A stretch of DNA of 64,000 bases from Tumebacillus algifaecis (GCF_002243515.1 NZ_CP022657.1:92001-156000); one strand, 5' to 3'. Counted from the stretch's first letter, positions 18,342-26,567 are shown. Translations and numbers: made by a program. Notes: generated from the letters alone by a model not told the origin.

Positions 18342-18854
18342 GTGACAAACAAAGAGTATCAAGAAATGGTAGAAAAGAAATTCAAGAAAAAGTTAAGAGA
18401 AGTCATGCACGATCTGTGTGTGAAACGAAGTGTCGTTGCTTATGAAGGCGCAGAGATTCTTGGTGTGCCCAAGAAGACTTTTGAGGCTTGGAGAACTAGG
18501 TATAGATTTGGGCCACTACAACTTCAAGCAGACTATGCTGAGAAGCAAAGTAAAGAACAGATCGAAGCCTACAGTGAAGAATTGAAAGATGTTGATATCC
18601 TACGCTCTTTTCAACTGCAGGATGAGACGTCTTTAGCCGGCTTCCAGGAGGTGCTACTGCGATATTTGGAGTTGTACAAAGCCAAACGTATTACAGTCGA
18701 CTCAGGCAGCACGGAAGAGATGTTGCTAATGATGAGAATTAGAATTTTTGAAGAAATCTTGCAACTACTTGATTCGTATTTGCAGGGGGAGCATCATGAT
18801 AAATTCATGAGAGCAGCAAACTTCTTACTCATGAAGATGAACCGCTCAAATTAA
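18342..18854 (+). CDS. Hypothetical protein with HTH-like N-terminus
   Basis: A 170-residue product. The segment SVVAYEGAEILGVPKKTFEAWRTRY looks like a helix-turn-helix of the MerR/transposase type. The rest is helical and charged. Start GTG 18342 with AGGGGG eight bases upstream. It ends 21 bases before the NucS-like gene, so 17559-19946 may be one transcript. Confidence 0.55.
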   Translation: MTNKEYQEMVEKKFKKKLREVMHDLCVKRSVVAYEGAEILGVPKKTFEAWRTRYRFGPLQLQADYAEKQSKEQIEAYSEELKDVDILRSFQLQDETSLAGFQEVLLRYLELYKAKRITVDSGSTEEMLLMMRIRIFEEILQLLDSYLQGEHHDKFMRAANFLLMKMNRSN

Positions 18855-18875
18855 CCATCGACAAGGGGAGAGAGT

Positions 18876-19946
18876 ATGCCGATCGAAGTAGGAATTTGGA
18901 ATGTCAGTAATGGCGTGAAACGCGTAAATTTCACCCCAATTGCATCAGAAAAGAAGCTCGAAGAGATCTTGGAAAAGGATATCTCGATCATATCGGATGA
19001 TCTGTTGTTAGTAGGCAGACAAATCCCAACTGCATACGGCAAATACATAGATTTGTTGGCGATTGACCAAGAAGGCAACATTGTCATCATGGAATTAAAA
19101 AAGCAGAGAACACCACGTGATGTGGTGGCCCAGATCATTGACTATGCCAGTTGGATTCAATCGTTGTCCTATGACGAGATCGTGCAAATCTACGAAGACA
19201 ATAACGGAGCACCGTTAGAGGAAGCGTTTATTGCGAAATTCAATACGGGGCTGCCGGAGGAAATCAACAAATCTCACCAAATGATCATTGTTAGCGCGGA
19301 ACTGGATTATGAGACGGAAAGAATCATTCAATATCTTTCCACGAATTATGGTGTTCCGGTCAACGCTGTATTTTTCCGTTACTTCAAAGAAGGCCCAGAG
19401 GAGTTTATCTCGAGAAGTTGGCTGATTGATCCAAACGTCGTGGAAGAAAAGTCTTCGATATCGAAACAGGACAATAAAAAAGAAAAATGGAACCAACAGG
19501 ATTTTGTGGTGAATTTCGATGATGACCAGTACCGCAGCTGGAGTGATGCTGTGAAATATGGCTTTGTTTCAGCCGGTAACGGGAAGTGGTACAGCAGGAC
19601 GCTTGATTCATTGTTTGTTGGTGCGCGAGTTTTTTGTATGATTCCCAAAAGCGGTTATGTCGCGGTAGGGAAAGTAACGTCCAGCTCTGTCCCACTGAAG
19701 GATGCAGAAGTAGAAGTGGATGGTGTGACGATGAAACTAATCGATTGTGATCTTCAGGCGAGTAATATGAAACACGATCTAAATGATCTCGATCGCTGTG
19801 AATACGTTGTGAGAATTGAGTGGACTAAGACAGTAACTAAAGAGGATGCATTCTGGATCGCAGGATTAAGAGCTAATCAAAACAGCGCGAATAAATTACG
19901 GCATCAATACACCATTGAAAAAGTCTCGGAGTTTTTCGGTTTGTAA
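18876..19946 (+). CDS. NucS/DUF91-type PD-(D/E)xK nuclease
   Basis: The N-terminal half is a restriction-like nuclease domain: YIDLLAIDQEG with Asp59, MELKK with Glu73 and Lys75, and a following QIIDYASWI helix, as in the DUF91/NucS family. The C-terminal part (about 200-356) has a separate domain with WSDAVKYGF and WIAGLRANQNS blocks, of unknown role. The length is 356 residues. A GGGGAG site precedes ATG 18876. Possible roles are mismatch or foreign-DNA cleavage. The neighbours are uncharacterised. Confidence 0.82.
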   Translation: MPIEVGIWNVSNGVKRVNFTPIASEKKLEEILEKDISIISDDLLLVGRQIPTAYGKYIDLLAIDQEGNIVIMELKKQRTPRDVVAQIIDYASWIQSLSYDEIVQIYEDNNGAPLEEAFIAKFNTGLPEEINKSHQMIIVSAELDYETERIIQYLSTNYGVPVNAVFFRYFKEGPEEFISRSWLIDPNVVEEKSSISKQDNKKEKWNQQDFVVNFDDDQYRSWSDAVKYGFVSAGNGKWYSRTLDSLFVGARVFCMIPKSGYVAVGKVTSSSVPLKDAEVEVDGVTMKLIDCDLQASNMKHDLNDLDRCEYVVRIEWTKTVTKEDAFWIAGLRANQNSANKLRHQYTIEKVSEFFGL

Positions 19947-20039
19947 CATGAGAAGGCAACACGCTTGAAGCCATCTGAGCTCCTATGTTAGAATTAACTT
20001 ACGGAACTTGCATAAAATAAAAAGAGACCATAGATGCTG

Positions 20040-20100
20040 TCAACACCTACGGTCGGTTTACACAACTGATACCCCGAAGGGTGTCGGCTCATATGGGATT
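20040..20100 (-). repeat. Repeat paired with the toxin leader sequence
   Basis: On the - strand this reads ATGAGCCGACACCCTT...TATCAGTTGTGT, matching the sequence upstream of the toxin gene (20283 onward) in inverted orientation. A hairpin GACCATAGATG/CACCTACGGTC is followed on the - strand by TTTTTATTTT. Another copy lies at 39340-39400. These may be antitoxin-RNA or terminator elements. Confidence 0.45.
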
Positions 20101-20139
20101 CAAAGAATAGATCGCCTGAGCGCCAACTCAGAGGGCGAT

Positions 20140-20259
20140 CTATTTCTTTTTGTTTTGATTGTCTAACATGTGTTTCATGATTGTCACTACCAAAGTCAAA
20201 GCTGCTACGAGGAACAACCCAAACTGGAGCATGAGCGAAATCATTTCATGTGTCGACAT
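20140..20259 (-). CDS. Putative holin-like type I toxin (TxpA/BsrG style)
   Basis: A 39-residue single-span hydrophobic peptide beginning MSTHEMISLM, with core LQFGLFLVAALTLVVTIMKH and a lysine tail NQNKKK. This is the form of small membrane toxins of type I toxin-antitoxin pairs in Firmicutes. GGGGTGAG stands five bases before the ATG. As in that family the stop overlaps a terminator hairpin (20108-20146, AATAGATCGCC/GGCGATCTATT). The transposon at 20313 sits just upstream and appears to separate the gene from its promoter. Confidence 0.7.
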   Translation of the reverse strand: MSTHEMISLMLQFGLFLVAALTLVVTIMKHMLDNQNKKK

Positions 20260-20377
20260 TCTCTCACCCCCTTTCGATAGGGGATGAGCCGATCACCCTT
20301 GAGGAGCCTATTTGTAACAGCCGATTCTAAATGACCAAAAGCTGACGCTATTGCCTGTCCAAAGGTTGACGGATATA

Positions 20378-21025
20378 ATGACCACCATACATATCCTAGA
20401 ACAGGAAAAGGACGCCTCTGAAAGATGTGCCACTGCGCCAACAGTTGCACCAGAGTCGTCCCCCAAAAAAACCATATGGTTATTGTATCTCATTATCAAA
20501 TTGAAGAAAAGCTTGGTGTTTTTCATACGGAGTGCAGAGAAGCATATTTGCCCAATATGTGAAGATGACTTGTACACAATCGGGAGTCGGAGGCGCGTCG
20601 GGCGAAAGCCAACCGGCGATCAGATCACCTACATAATTCGTCGTTTGCGTTGCAAAGGTTGCGAGCGGATTCATCATGAATTACCGGATTTGCTCGTCCC
20701 TTACAAACGTTATGAAACCGAATGCCTCGAATCAGTTGTGTCTAATAGACAGGCTCCAGACGTAGCAGCAGATGAATCGACCTTGTACCGCTGGCGCGTT
20801 TGGTTCGGGAAGTGTTGGCAGTATTGGGTGAATTGTTTATTAACAATTGCGTCGCGTTCAGGAAATCCGGTGGAGGCATTGTCCGTACCTTCATCATCTG
20901 CACTCCAACGGATCGGACATTTTGTCGGACAAGGCGTCGGATGGCTGGCGAGAGTTGTCCGCCCCATCGTTCATTCTCAATTATGGGTACATACCCGTTT
21001 TGCCTTCTTGTCCGACATCCCTTGA
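20378..21025 (+). CDS. DUF6431-type zinc-ribbon protein of the transposon
   Basis: A protein of about 215 residues with a zinc ribbon (CPICEDDL and CKGCERIHHELPDLLVPY), as in proteins that accompany this transposon type. It likely helps target or assemble the transposase, though no function is established to my knowledge. The start is uncertain: ATG 20378 lacks a strong ribosome site. It lies 44 bases before the transposase gene in the same direction. Confidence 0.7.
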   Translation: MTTIHILEQEKDASERCATAPTVAPESSPKKTIWLLYLIIKLKKSLVFFIRSAEKHICPICEDDLYTIGSRRRVGRKPTGDQITYIIRRLRCKGCERIHHELPDLLVPYKRYETECLESVVSNRQAPDVAADESTLYRWRVWFGKCWQYWVNCLLTIASRSGNPVEALSVPSSSALQRIGHFVGQGVGWLARVVRPIVHSQLWVHTRFAFLSDIP

Positions 21026-21069
21026 TATATGGTGAATCTACATCCTATTGGAAAGGACTGTAGACTCCT

Positions 21070-22425
21070 ATGAATAACGAAAAAAAGGCGGAAGAAGTCG
21101 CCGCAGAGCGCATGCAACTGATCTCTCCGCTAGTAGCCGAAGGGATTGACCCTGGCAAAGCCAAGGAACTGAAGAAAGCCATTTGTGAACAGACGGGCTT
21201 ATCCGAGCGAACTCTTCGACGCTATTTGTCTGCCTATCGAACCGACGGCTTCGCTGGACTTCGACCTCAAGGAATGGGAAAGCGGCGATCAGCCGAAGCG
21301 ATCACTCCTTATCTGCTAGAGCAAGCGATTCTGCTTCGTCGAGAAGTACCAAGTCGCAGTGTCGCGCAAATCATTCAGATACTCGAATGGGAAGGTTTGG
21401 CCAAGCCCGGTGAGATTAAGCGTAGCACGTTGCAAGAGAAATTGATGGAGCGCGGCTACAGCACTCGCCATATGCGACTTTACTCAACCGCCGGCCTTGC
21501 GGCCAGACGCTTTCAACACAAACAGCGCAACCGCTTGTGGCAAAGCGATATCAAGTTCGGGCCCTATCTACCGATTGGTGAAGGCGGAGCTAACAAGCAG
21601 GTGTACCTCGTTGCATTCATCGACGATGCGACACGTTATGTGTTACATGCCGCATTCTATCCGACACTCGATCAAACGATTGTGGAAGACTGTTTCCGTT
21701 ACGCAATCCAAACAAGTGGCGTTCCTGAATCTGTCTACTTTGATAACGGCAAGCAATTTCGAACCAAAAGCATGACTCGCACATGCGCCAAACTAGGTAT
21801 TCGCCTTCGCTTTACGAGACCATATGCAGCCGAATCCAAGGGGAAGATCGAGCGTTTCAACCGAGTCATAGACAGTTTCCTTGCGGAAGTGATGTTGGAA
21901 AAGCCGCAAACACTCGACCAACTCAATGAATTGTTTCAAGTTTGGCTCACCGAATGTTACCAGACCAAGCCCCACTCCGCACTTGATGACAGTTCAAGCC
22001 CTCAGGTAGCGTTCCGTAGCGACTCGACACCGCTCCGACTCGTCGAAGAATCAATTATCGCGGATGCGTTCCTACACAGCGAATCCCGAAAAGTGGACAA
22101 GGCTGGTTGTATCAGCTTTATGGGTAAAAAATACGAGGTTGGGCTCCCGTTCATCGGGCATAGAGTGGAAGTCGTCTACGACCCGCGTGACATCTCAACA
22201 ATTACCATTGAATATGGCAATCACACGCCGTGGCAGGCGAAAGAGCTGACCATCGGTGAATGGGCAGGACAACGCCCCTCGTTGCCATCGACAATTGAAA
22301 CAGTTTCAGCAAATGGTTCGCGGTTATTGGTCGCTGCAGAGAAGAAGAATCAAGTTCGAAAAGAACGTCAGACACGCGCTGTCTCGTTCCGTAAGATGCG
22401 GGAGGAGGCACAGCCGGATGTTTGA
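21070..22425 (+). CDS. DDE transposase (integrase core)
   Basis: A 451-residue transposase. It has an N-terminal HTH region (GLSERTLRRYLSAY, FAGLRPQGMGKRR), then a retroviral-integrase core with Asp160 (LWQSDIKFGP), Asp225 (VYFDNGKQF) and Glu261 (KGKIERFNRV). The last two are separated by 35 residues, the DD35E spacing. A C-terminal Mu-type beta domain follows. Its 3' end overlaps the ATPase gene. The frame is intact, so the element may be active. Confidence 0.92.
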   Translation: MNNEKKAEEVAAERMQLISPLVAEGIDPGKAKELKKAICEQTGLSERTLRRYLSAYRTDGFAGLRPQGMGKRRSAEAITPYLLEQAILLRREVPSRSVAQIIQILEWEGLAKPGEIKRSTLQEKLMERGYSTRHMRLYSTAGLAARRFQHKQRNRLWQSDIKFGPYLPIGEGGANKQVYLVAFIDDATRYVLHAAFYPTLDQTIVEDCFRYAIQTSGVPESVYFDNGKQFRTKSMTRTCAKLGIRLRFTRPYAAESKGKIERFNRVIDSFLAEVMLEKPQTLDQLNELFQVWLTECYQTKPHSALDDSSSPQVAFRSDSTPLRLVEESIIADAFLHSESRKVDKAGCISFMGKKYEVGLPFIGHRVEVVYDPRDISTITIEYGNHTPWQAKELTIGEWAGQRPSLPSTIETVSANGSRLLVAAEKKNQVRKERQTRAVSFRKMREEAQPDV

Positions 22426-23218
22426 AGCGTTTTACGAAATGACGAGAACACCTTTTTCACGCGACATGCCGACTCATGAGTTGTATGCTTCAGATGTTTT
22501 GGAAGAAACGCTGGAGAGGTTGGCATATACCGCCGAAAGGCAATGGTTTTCAGTTGTGACAGGTGACTGCGGAACGGGTAAAACAACGACGATCCGCCGG
22601 TTTGCAGATGTACTTGACTCATCGAGATTCAAATTGCTCTATTTATCTGATTCGAAGCTAACGCCACGCCATTTTTACAAAGGATTGCTCGAACAATTGG
22701 GGTGTGAAGCGAAGTTTTATCGAGGAGACAGTAAGCGACAATTGCATCGGGAAATTGAATTGATGCGAGGAGTTCATCGCTTACAGCCTGTAGTGGTGGT
22801 TGACGAGGCGCATTTGTTGGACAAGGAGATGTTCGAAGAAGTGCGATTTTTGCTCAACTTCAGAATGGACGCTCAGAGTCCTATGGCCTTGATCCTGGTC
22901 GGGCAAAATGAGTTGTGGGAACGTCTGCAACTGCAGACGTTCACGGCTATTCGCCAAAGAATTGATCTGCAATGCAAACTTGTTCACTACGACCGCTCAC
23001 AAGTGGGAGCATATATCTCACGTCATTTGGAATATGCCGGCGTTAGCCGGGATCTTTTTACGGACGGTGCGATCGATGAGATTTACCGTTATTCGAGCGG
23101 TACAGTTCGCTTGGTGAACAAAGCGGCGACACATAGTCTGATCTACGGTGCAGCGAACAAGCACCGGATCATTGACGACCACATGATAAAACGGGTGATC
23201 GAGGGAGAATTGACTTAA
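22418..23218 (+). CDS. ExeA/TniB-like AAA ATPase of the transposon
   Basis: A 266-residue ATPase with Walker A GDCGTGKTT (about 49-57), Walker B VVVVDEAHLL and an arginine-rich sensor region, matching the ExeA family. Its likely role is target selection or transpososome control, like MuB/TniB. ATG 22418 has GGGAGGAGG nine bases upstream and overlaps the transposase stop by eight bases. The longer frame upstream is shadow. Confidence 0.9.
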   Translation: MFEAFYEMTRTPFSRDMPTHELYASDVLEETLERLAYTAERQWFSVVTGDCGTGKTTTIRRFADVLDSSRFKLLYLSDSKLTPRHFYKGLLEQLGCEAKFYRGDSKRQLHREIELMRGVHRLQPVVVVDEAHLLDKEMFEEVRFLLNFRMDAQSPMALILVGQNELWERLQLQTFTAIRQRIDLQCKLVHYDRSQVGAYISRHLEYAGVSRDLFTDGAIDEIYRYSSGTVRLVNKAATHSLIYGAANKHRIIDDHMIKRVIEGELT

Positions 23219-23428
23219 TTCTCCCGCTTTTCCTTTCAGGGGTGGCACCGCTAACGCGGTCATCATTTCCGTCAACTCTTGGACAGCAAAGCCTGTCAGT
23301 TTACGGACATTATAGGGCAGTAGTAACACCTATTCAGTTGTGTTGATAGTATTCTAGCATAGGAGAATGAACTTCGGAATGGATGTTCTTTAGCAGGAGA
23401 TAAAAAGTTTATTTGTCGCTGACAGTTT

Positions 23429-23466
23429 GTGCTTGCTGCCGTTACGGTGAGCCGTATCATAAGTAA
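23429..23466 (+). repeat. rlmH 3'-end repeat, copy 3
   Basis: The core GAGCCGTATCATAAGTAA (23449-23466) is identical to copy 2, and the 38-base block is identical to 14502-14539. Twenty-one bases later comes a terminator hairpin. Confidence 0.85.
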
Positions 23467-23487
23467 CCACATAGTTGGGTGAGAGAA

Positions 23488-23528
23488 GAAGCATCGAAGA
23501 CGAGTTCAATGTCTTTGATGCTTCTTTG
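23488..23528 (+). terminator. Terminator after repeat copy 3
   Basis: Arms GAAGCATCGAAGAC and GTCTTTGATGCTTC followed by TTTGTTTT. Confidence 0.75.
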
Positions 23529-23613
23529 TTTTGGGTTGGTGGATGGGAGGCGTGATTTGAAAGATGATGGTGTGGAGCAGGTCTTTGTGTTTTCTGATGA
23601 GGACGAAGAAATA

Positions 23614-23639
23614 CGATAATTATTTATTGTAAAACGATA
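23614..23639 (+). promoter_or_regulatory. Conserved element upstream of the DUF2975/HTH pair
   Basis: A 26-base block starting CGATAATTATTTATTGT and ending ACGATA. It recurs with one change at 52913-52938, at a similar distance from the second DUF2975/HTH pair. It is the likely promoter or autoregulatory site. Confidence 0.5.
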
Positions 23640-23687
23640 TATCAGGTGTTAGAATCAAAATGCGAAGAACTAATGGAGGTGCTTTGT

Positions 23688-24167
23688 ATGAAACGTGAAA
23701 CACTTTTTTTAAAGGCAGCGGTTATTCTGATGGGTATTCCTGTTCTTGTTTTGTGTATATTTTTTGTACCTGCCATCTCGAATTTTATGGCAGGATTATA
23801 TCCTGAGGCAGCCTATCTACAATATCTGATTATGATCGGGTTGTATGCAACGGTGATACCGTTTTACATTACTTTGTATCAAACTTATAAACTGTTAGGC
23901 CATATTGATCAAAACAAGTATTTCTCGGAATTATCTTTCAAAGCTCTAAAGAATATAAAATACTGTGCCACTGCAATCAGTATTTTGCATGTACTAAACA
24001 TGCCACTGTTTTACCTCATGGCGAGGCGAGTCGACCCGCCAATTATCATGCCAGTCGGATGGAGCATGATTTTTGCCGCACTTGTGATTGCAGTCTTTGC
24101 TGCTGTTCTTCAAAAGCTAGTAAAGCATGCCATCGATATAAAATCAGAAAATGATTTAACGGTCTGA
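23688..24167 (+). CDS. DUF2975 family membrane protein
   Basis: A 159-residue protein with four predicted membrane segments (starting TLFLKAAVILMGIPVLVL), typical of DUF2975 proteins encoded beside small Xre regulators (YoaS/YozG of Bacillus). The start is ATG 23688 with GGAGG eight bases upstream; the longer frame includes the leader. The stop is 10 bases before the HTH start. Role unknown. A second copy is at 52986-53468. Confidence 0.85.
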   Translation: MKRETLFLKAAVILMGIPVLVLCIFFVPAISNFMAGLYPEAAYLQYLIMIGLYATVIPFYITLYQTYKLLGHIDQNKYFSELSFKALKNIKYCATAISILHVLNMPLFYLMARRVDPPIIMPVGWSMIFAALVIAVFAAVLQKLVKHAIDIKSENDLTV

Positions 24168-24177
24168 GGTGAATAAC

Positions 24178-24402
24178 ATGGCAATAATAATCAATATTGA
24201 TGTGATGCTGGCGAAAAGGAAAATGAGCGTAACAGAACTTTCGGAGAGGGTTGGAATCACAATGGCTAACCTTTCGATCTTGAAAAATGGAAAGGCAAAA
24301 GCAATTAGGCTTTCAACCTTAGAGGCAATTTGCAAAGCATTAGAATGCCAGCCCGGGGATCTTTTAGAGTACAAAATTGAAGAAGGTACTGATGGGGAAT
24401 AA
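24178..24402 (+). CDS. Small Xre-family regulator (YozG-like)
   Basis: A 74-residue protein that is essentially one helix-turn-helix domain (VTELSERVGITMANLSIL, AIRLSTLEAICKALECQPGD). The start is ATG 24178, six bases after GAGGTG. It is co-transcribed with DUF2975 and probably controls that pair. The first ~190 bases are nearly identical to the gene at 53479, far closer than the two DUF2975 partners are to each other. Confidence 0.88.
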   Translation: MAIIINIDVMLAKRKMSVTELSERVGITMANLSILKNGKAKAIRLSTLEAICKALECQPGDLLEYKIEEGTDGE

Positions 24403-24582
24403 TCACAAATACGGAGTGACGAAGCCACCATTTATTGAGAATGGTGGCTTTACACATCTGGTGGAGATCAAATCCTGATCCGCACCTTCCGATGAAACAC
24501 TGAGGACAGGTGGGACTCATACAGGCCATGTCAGGGTGTGCTATGATGAAAGGAAGGAGGGCGTAGCCCTCCACTTCAATTT

Positions 24583-25236
24583 TTACACGTTGTGAGCTGC
24601 CACTTTGGAGAAGTGCGCAGCGGCTTCTTCCGCTTCTTTGTATGCTTTATTTAATATCTCATCTCTATCGATAATTGCAGTACCTTGTACTCGGATGATT
24701 TGGTAATCTTTCACGCCCAAGAAATTGAACATGGATTTGAGGTATTTATGCGAGTATTCAACTTCGGTATACCAATCGTTGTTCGTATAAATACCGCCGC
24801 TGCCTTGGATTACAAGCAAGCTTCTGCCATCGTTCAGCAGTCCGACCGAACCATTCTCTGTATACTTAAAAGTCTCGCGGGCGATCAAGACGTTATCCAT
24901 ATAGTCTTTGAGCTTCGATGGTATGTTGAAATTATGCAGAGGCATGGCGATGACATACTTGCGGGCGCTTTTGAATTGCTGTAATACTTCAGTCATACGA
25001 GCGGTCACTTTTTGCTCTTCTACGGTTATTGGTTCACCCTTCGCCAATTTATCCCAAGCACTTAATACCATTTGATCGATTGCAGGTACTTCGTCGCTGT
25101 ACAGATTGATTTGTTCGATCGTCTCATGGGGGGCTGATTGTTTATAAACCTTCAAAAAATGGTCGAGGACATTCAAGCTGAAAGAAGATGCCGAATCGAT
25201 TTCCGGGTGTGCATTGATAACAAGCGTTTTGGTCAT
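24583..25236 (-). CDS. azoR: FMN-dependent NADH-azoreductase
   Basis: Flavodoxin-like quinone/azo reductase of 217 residues, using NADH and FMN to reduce quinones and azo compounds. The phosphate loop NAHPEIDSASSFSLN, the flavin contact MPLHNFNIPSKLKDYMDNV and the IQGSGGIY loop are visible. It diverges from an Rrf2-type regulator gene. A very good promoter and a palindrome sit in the shared region, so control by that regulator is likely. Confidence 0.92.
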   Translation of the reverse strand: MTKTLVINAHPEIDSASSFSLNVLDHFLKVYKQSAPHETIEQINLYSDEVPAIDQMVLSAWDKLAKGEPITVEEQKVTARMTEVLQQFKSARKYVIAMPLHNFNIPSKLKDYMDNVLIARETFKYTENGSVGLLNDGRSLLVIQGSGGIYTNNDWYTEVEYSHKYLKSMFNFLGVKDYQIIRVQGTAIIDRDEILNKAYKEAEEAAAHFSKVAAHNV

Positions 25237-25277
25237 GGTAACCTCTCCTTAGTAATCATGGTGATTCCAAATCGTCG

Positions 25278-25337
25278 ACAACATTTATCGACGATAAGTT
25301 GTATCCGTAATATAATCTGATTGTCGGGTCCTGTCAA
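25278..25337 (-). promoter_or_regulatory. azoR promoter and operator
   Basis: On the - strand: -35 TTGACA (25337-25332) and -10 TATATT (25314-25309) with a 17-base spacer. Immediately downstream lies the imperfect palindrome ACAACTTATCG/CGATAAATGTTGT (25302-25278), positioned to block transcription. The natural candidate is the divergently encoded Rrf2 protein. Confidence 0.7.
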
Positions 25338-25445
25338 TTCCTTTAGCTTTGGCAAATAAGGATAAGTGCCCCTCATTTGACATGAAAACCAAGGAACCTC
25401 GGGGAGACTCGTGTTACTTTTTACAACTAGAAAGTTGGTGTATGT

Positions 25446-25949
25446 ATGCAGTATAGTATCGGCGTTGAATATGCACTACATTGCCTTGTTTATTTAATCG
25501 ATACTCCGCCTGATTCCACCATTGGAATCAAAGACCTTTCCGCTTTTCAAGGGGTTTCAGAGACGTATCTCTCCAAGATCTTTAGTAAATTGACGAAGGC
25601 GGGCATCGTTAGCTCCGTGCCGGGAGCTAAGGGTGGCTATAAGCTAGCGAAGTCTCCAGATGATATCTCGTTTTGGGACGTTGTTGAAGCCGTTGAAGGT
25701 GTGAAGCCTATCTTTCAATGTAAAAATATTATCGAAAACGGATGTCTTTATCGGGACAAACCGAATGAGGCTTGTTCCACAGAAGCTCCGCCCTGTACGA
25801 TCAACTTAGTTATGCTTGAAGCGGAAAATAATATGCGCCAATTTCTACGCGGCAAGACTCTGACATGGTTGAATGAAGAGCTTGAACGGGTTTTACCCAA
25901 TAAGATACGCCAAGAAACACGGGAATTTTTCGACAAGCCCAATAACTAA
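25446..25949 (+). CDS. Rrf2 family transcriptional regulator
   Basis: A 167-residue winged-helix regulator (SIGVEYALHCLVYLI at the N-terminus, VSETYLSKIFSKLTKAGIVSS recognition region, GAKGGYKLA wing). The C-terminal part has cysteines (FQCKN, NGCLYR, EACS, PPCTI), the positions where Rrf2 proteins sense redox or metal clusters. It is divergent from azoR. ATG 25446 lacks a strong ribosome site. A terminator follows. Confidence 0.9.
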   Translation: MQYSIGVEYALHCLVYLIDTPPDSTIGIKDLSAFQGVSETYLSKIFSKLTKAGIVSSVPGAKGGYKLAKSPDDISFWDVVEAVEGVKPIFQCKNIIENGCLYRDKPNEACSTEAPPCTINLVMLEAENNMRQFLRGKTLTWLNEELERVLPNKIRQETREFFDKPNN

Positions 25950-25956
25950 TAAATCC

Positions 25957-25991
25957 CCTCTAAAGCTTCTCAATGAGAAGGCTTAGAGAGG
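25957..25991 (+). terminator. Terminator after the Rrf2 gene
   Basis: Long arms CCTCTAAAGCTTCTCA and TGAGAAGGCTTAGAGAGG meet with almost no loop; little T-run follows. Confidence 0.6.
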
Positions 25992-26046
25992 ATGTTAGGC
26001 AGTGTGCCCCTTCCAAACAGGGAGGGGTATAGTCTATTTCTCACGT

Positions 26047-26077
26047 AGAGCGATACGCTGAATCGTATCGTATTTAG
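26047..26077 (+). repeat. rlmH 3'-end-like repeat, diverged copy
   Basis: TAGAGCGATACGCTGAATCG then TATCGTATTTAG. The upstream part TAGAGCGATACGNTGA is shared with copies at 37957, 40068 and 41517. A terminator follows at 26114. Confidence 0.55.
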
Positions 26078-26113
26078 GGTGTGTTAAATGATGGAAAAAA
26101 CATCGAAATTAAT

Positions 26114-26155
26114 AAAAGCAGTCTCTACCGATTTCGGTGGGACTGCTTTTTCTCT
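26114..26155 (+). terminator. Terminator
   Basis: Arms AAAAGCAGTCTCTACCG and CGGTGGGACTGCTTTT followed by T-rich sequence. Confidence 0.75.
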
Positions 26156-26179
26156 TTCATAGCGCGGAAAATAAACCAC

Positions 26180-26244
26180 TTGACTTCTGGTATACATTTG
26201 CATACATTAGGTATATCGACGCTGTATACAAATGCATACACTTG
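26180..26244 (+). promoter_or_regulatory. Promoter with two operator repeats for the ABC exporter operon
   Basis: -35 TTGACT (26180-26185) and -10 TACATT (26203-26208) are 17 bases apart. Two related near-palindromic blocks, GTATACATTTGCATAC at 26190 and GTATACAAATGCATAC at 26224, overlap the promoter and leader. A repressor dimer binding both would shut off the operon. Confidence 0.65.
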
Positions 26245-26256
26245 GAGGCGAGGATC

Positions 26257-26565
26257 ATGAGGAATTCAGATGGGAGCATGGAAGATGACAAGCATCATGC
26301 TTGTGAGCATAAGGGTAGGCGGCACGATCATCATGGGGCGAAGACCTTCCGCAGAGGGCGGGCATTGGACTTCCTGAATCGGTTGACGGTGAGGCGGGAC
26401 CTGTTAAAGCAGCAACTCGATGCGCCAGAGTTTCAGGAGATCAAGCTCATACTCCAAGGGGAGTTAAAAGCGCTTGATCTGGTGATTGAGGAGTATTCCC
26501 AACACTTCGAGCTTCATGAATACGCAAAACCCCAGGAACCTGAGCAAGAGGAAGGAAAGTCATAA
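26257..26565 (+). CDS. Small His-rich protein heading the exporter operon
   Basis: A 102-residue protein with a histidine-rich start (KHHACEHKGRRHDHHG), then a basic stretch and a helical region (FQEIKLILQGELKALDLVIEEY). It could be a small regulator or accessory protein; the histidines suggest metal contact. Start ATG 26257 after GAGGCGAGG. It ends two bases before the first ABC gene, so it belongs to that operon. No family recognised. Confidence 0.65.
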   Translation: MRNSDGSMEDDKHHACEHKGRRHDHHGAKTFRRGRALDFLNRLTVRRDLLKQQLDAPEFQEIKLILQGELKALDLVIEEYSQHFELHEYAKPQEPEQEEGKS

Positions 26566-26567
26566 TC

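Larger units (their letters stand above)
20313..23328 (+). mobile_element. Three-gene DDE transposon, 3016 bases, with CCTATT target duplication
   Basis: The element begins TGTAACAG and ends GTAACA (TGT...ACA ends) and is flanked by CCTATT at 20307-20312 and 23329-23334. A related uninterrupted sequence at 33430-33511 reads straight from GAGGAG through CTATTCAGTTGTG, giving an empty-site comparison. The cargo is a DUF6431 protein, a DD35E transposase and an ExeA/TniB-like ATPase. TG...CA ends and a short duplication are usual for retroviral-integrase-type transposases with ATPase partners. Confidence 0.82.
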
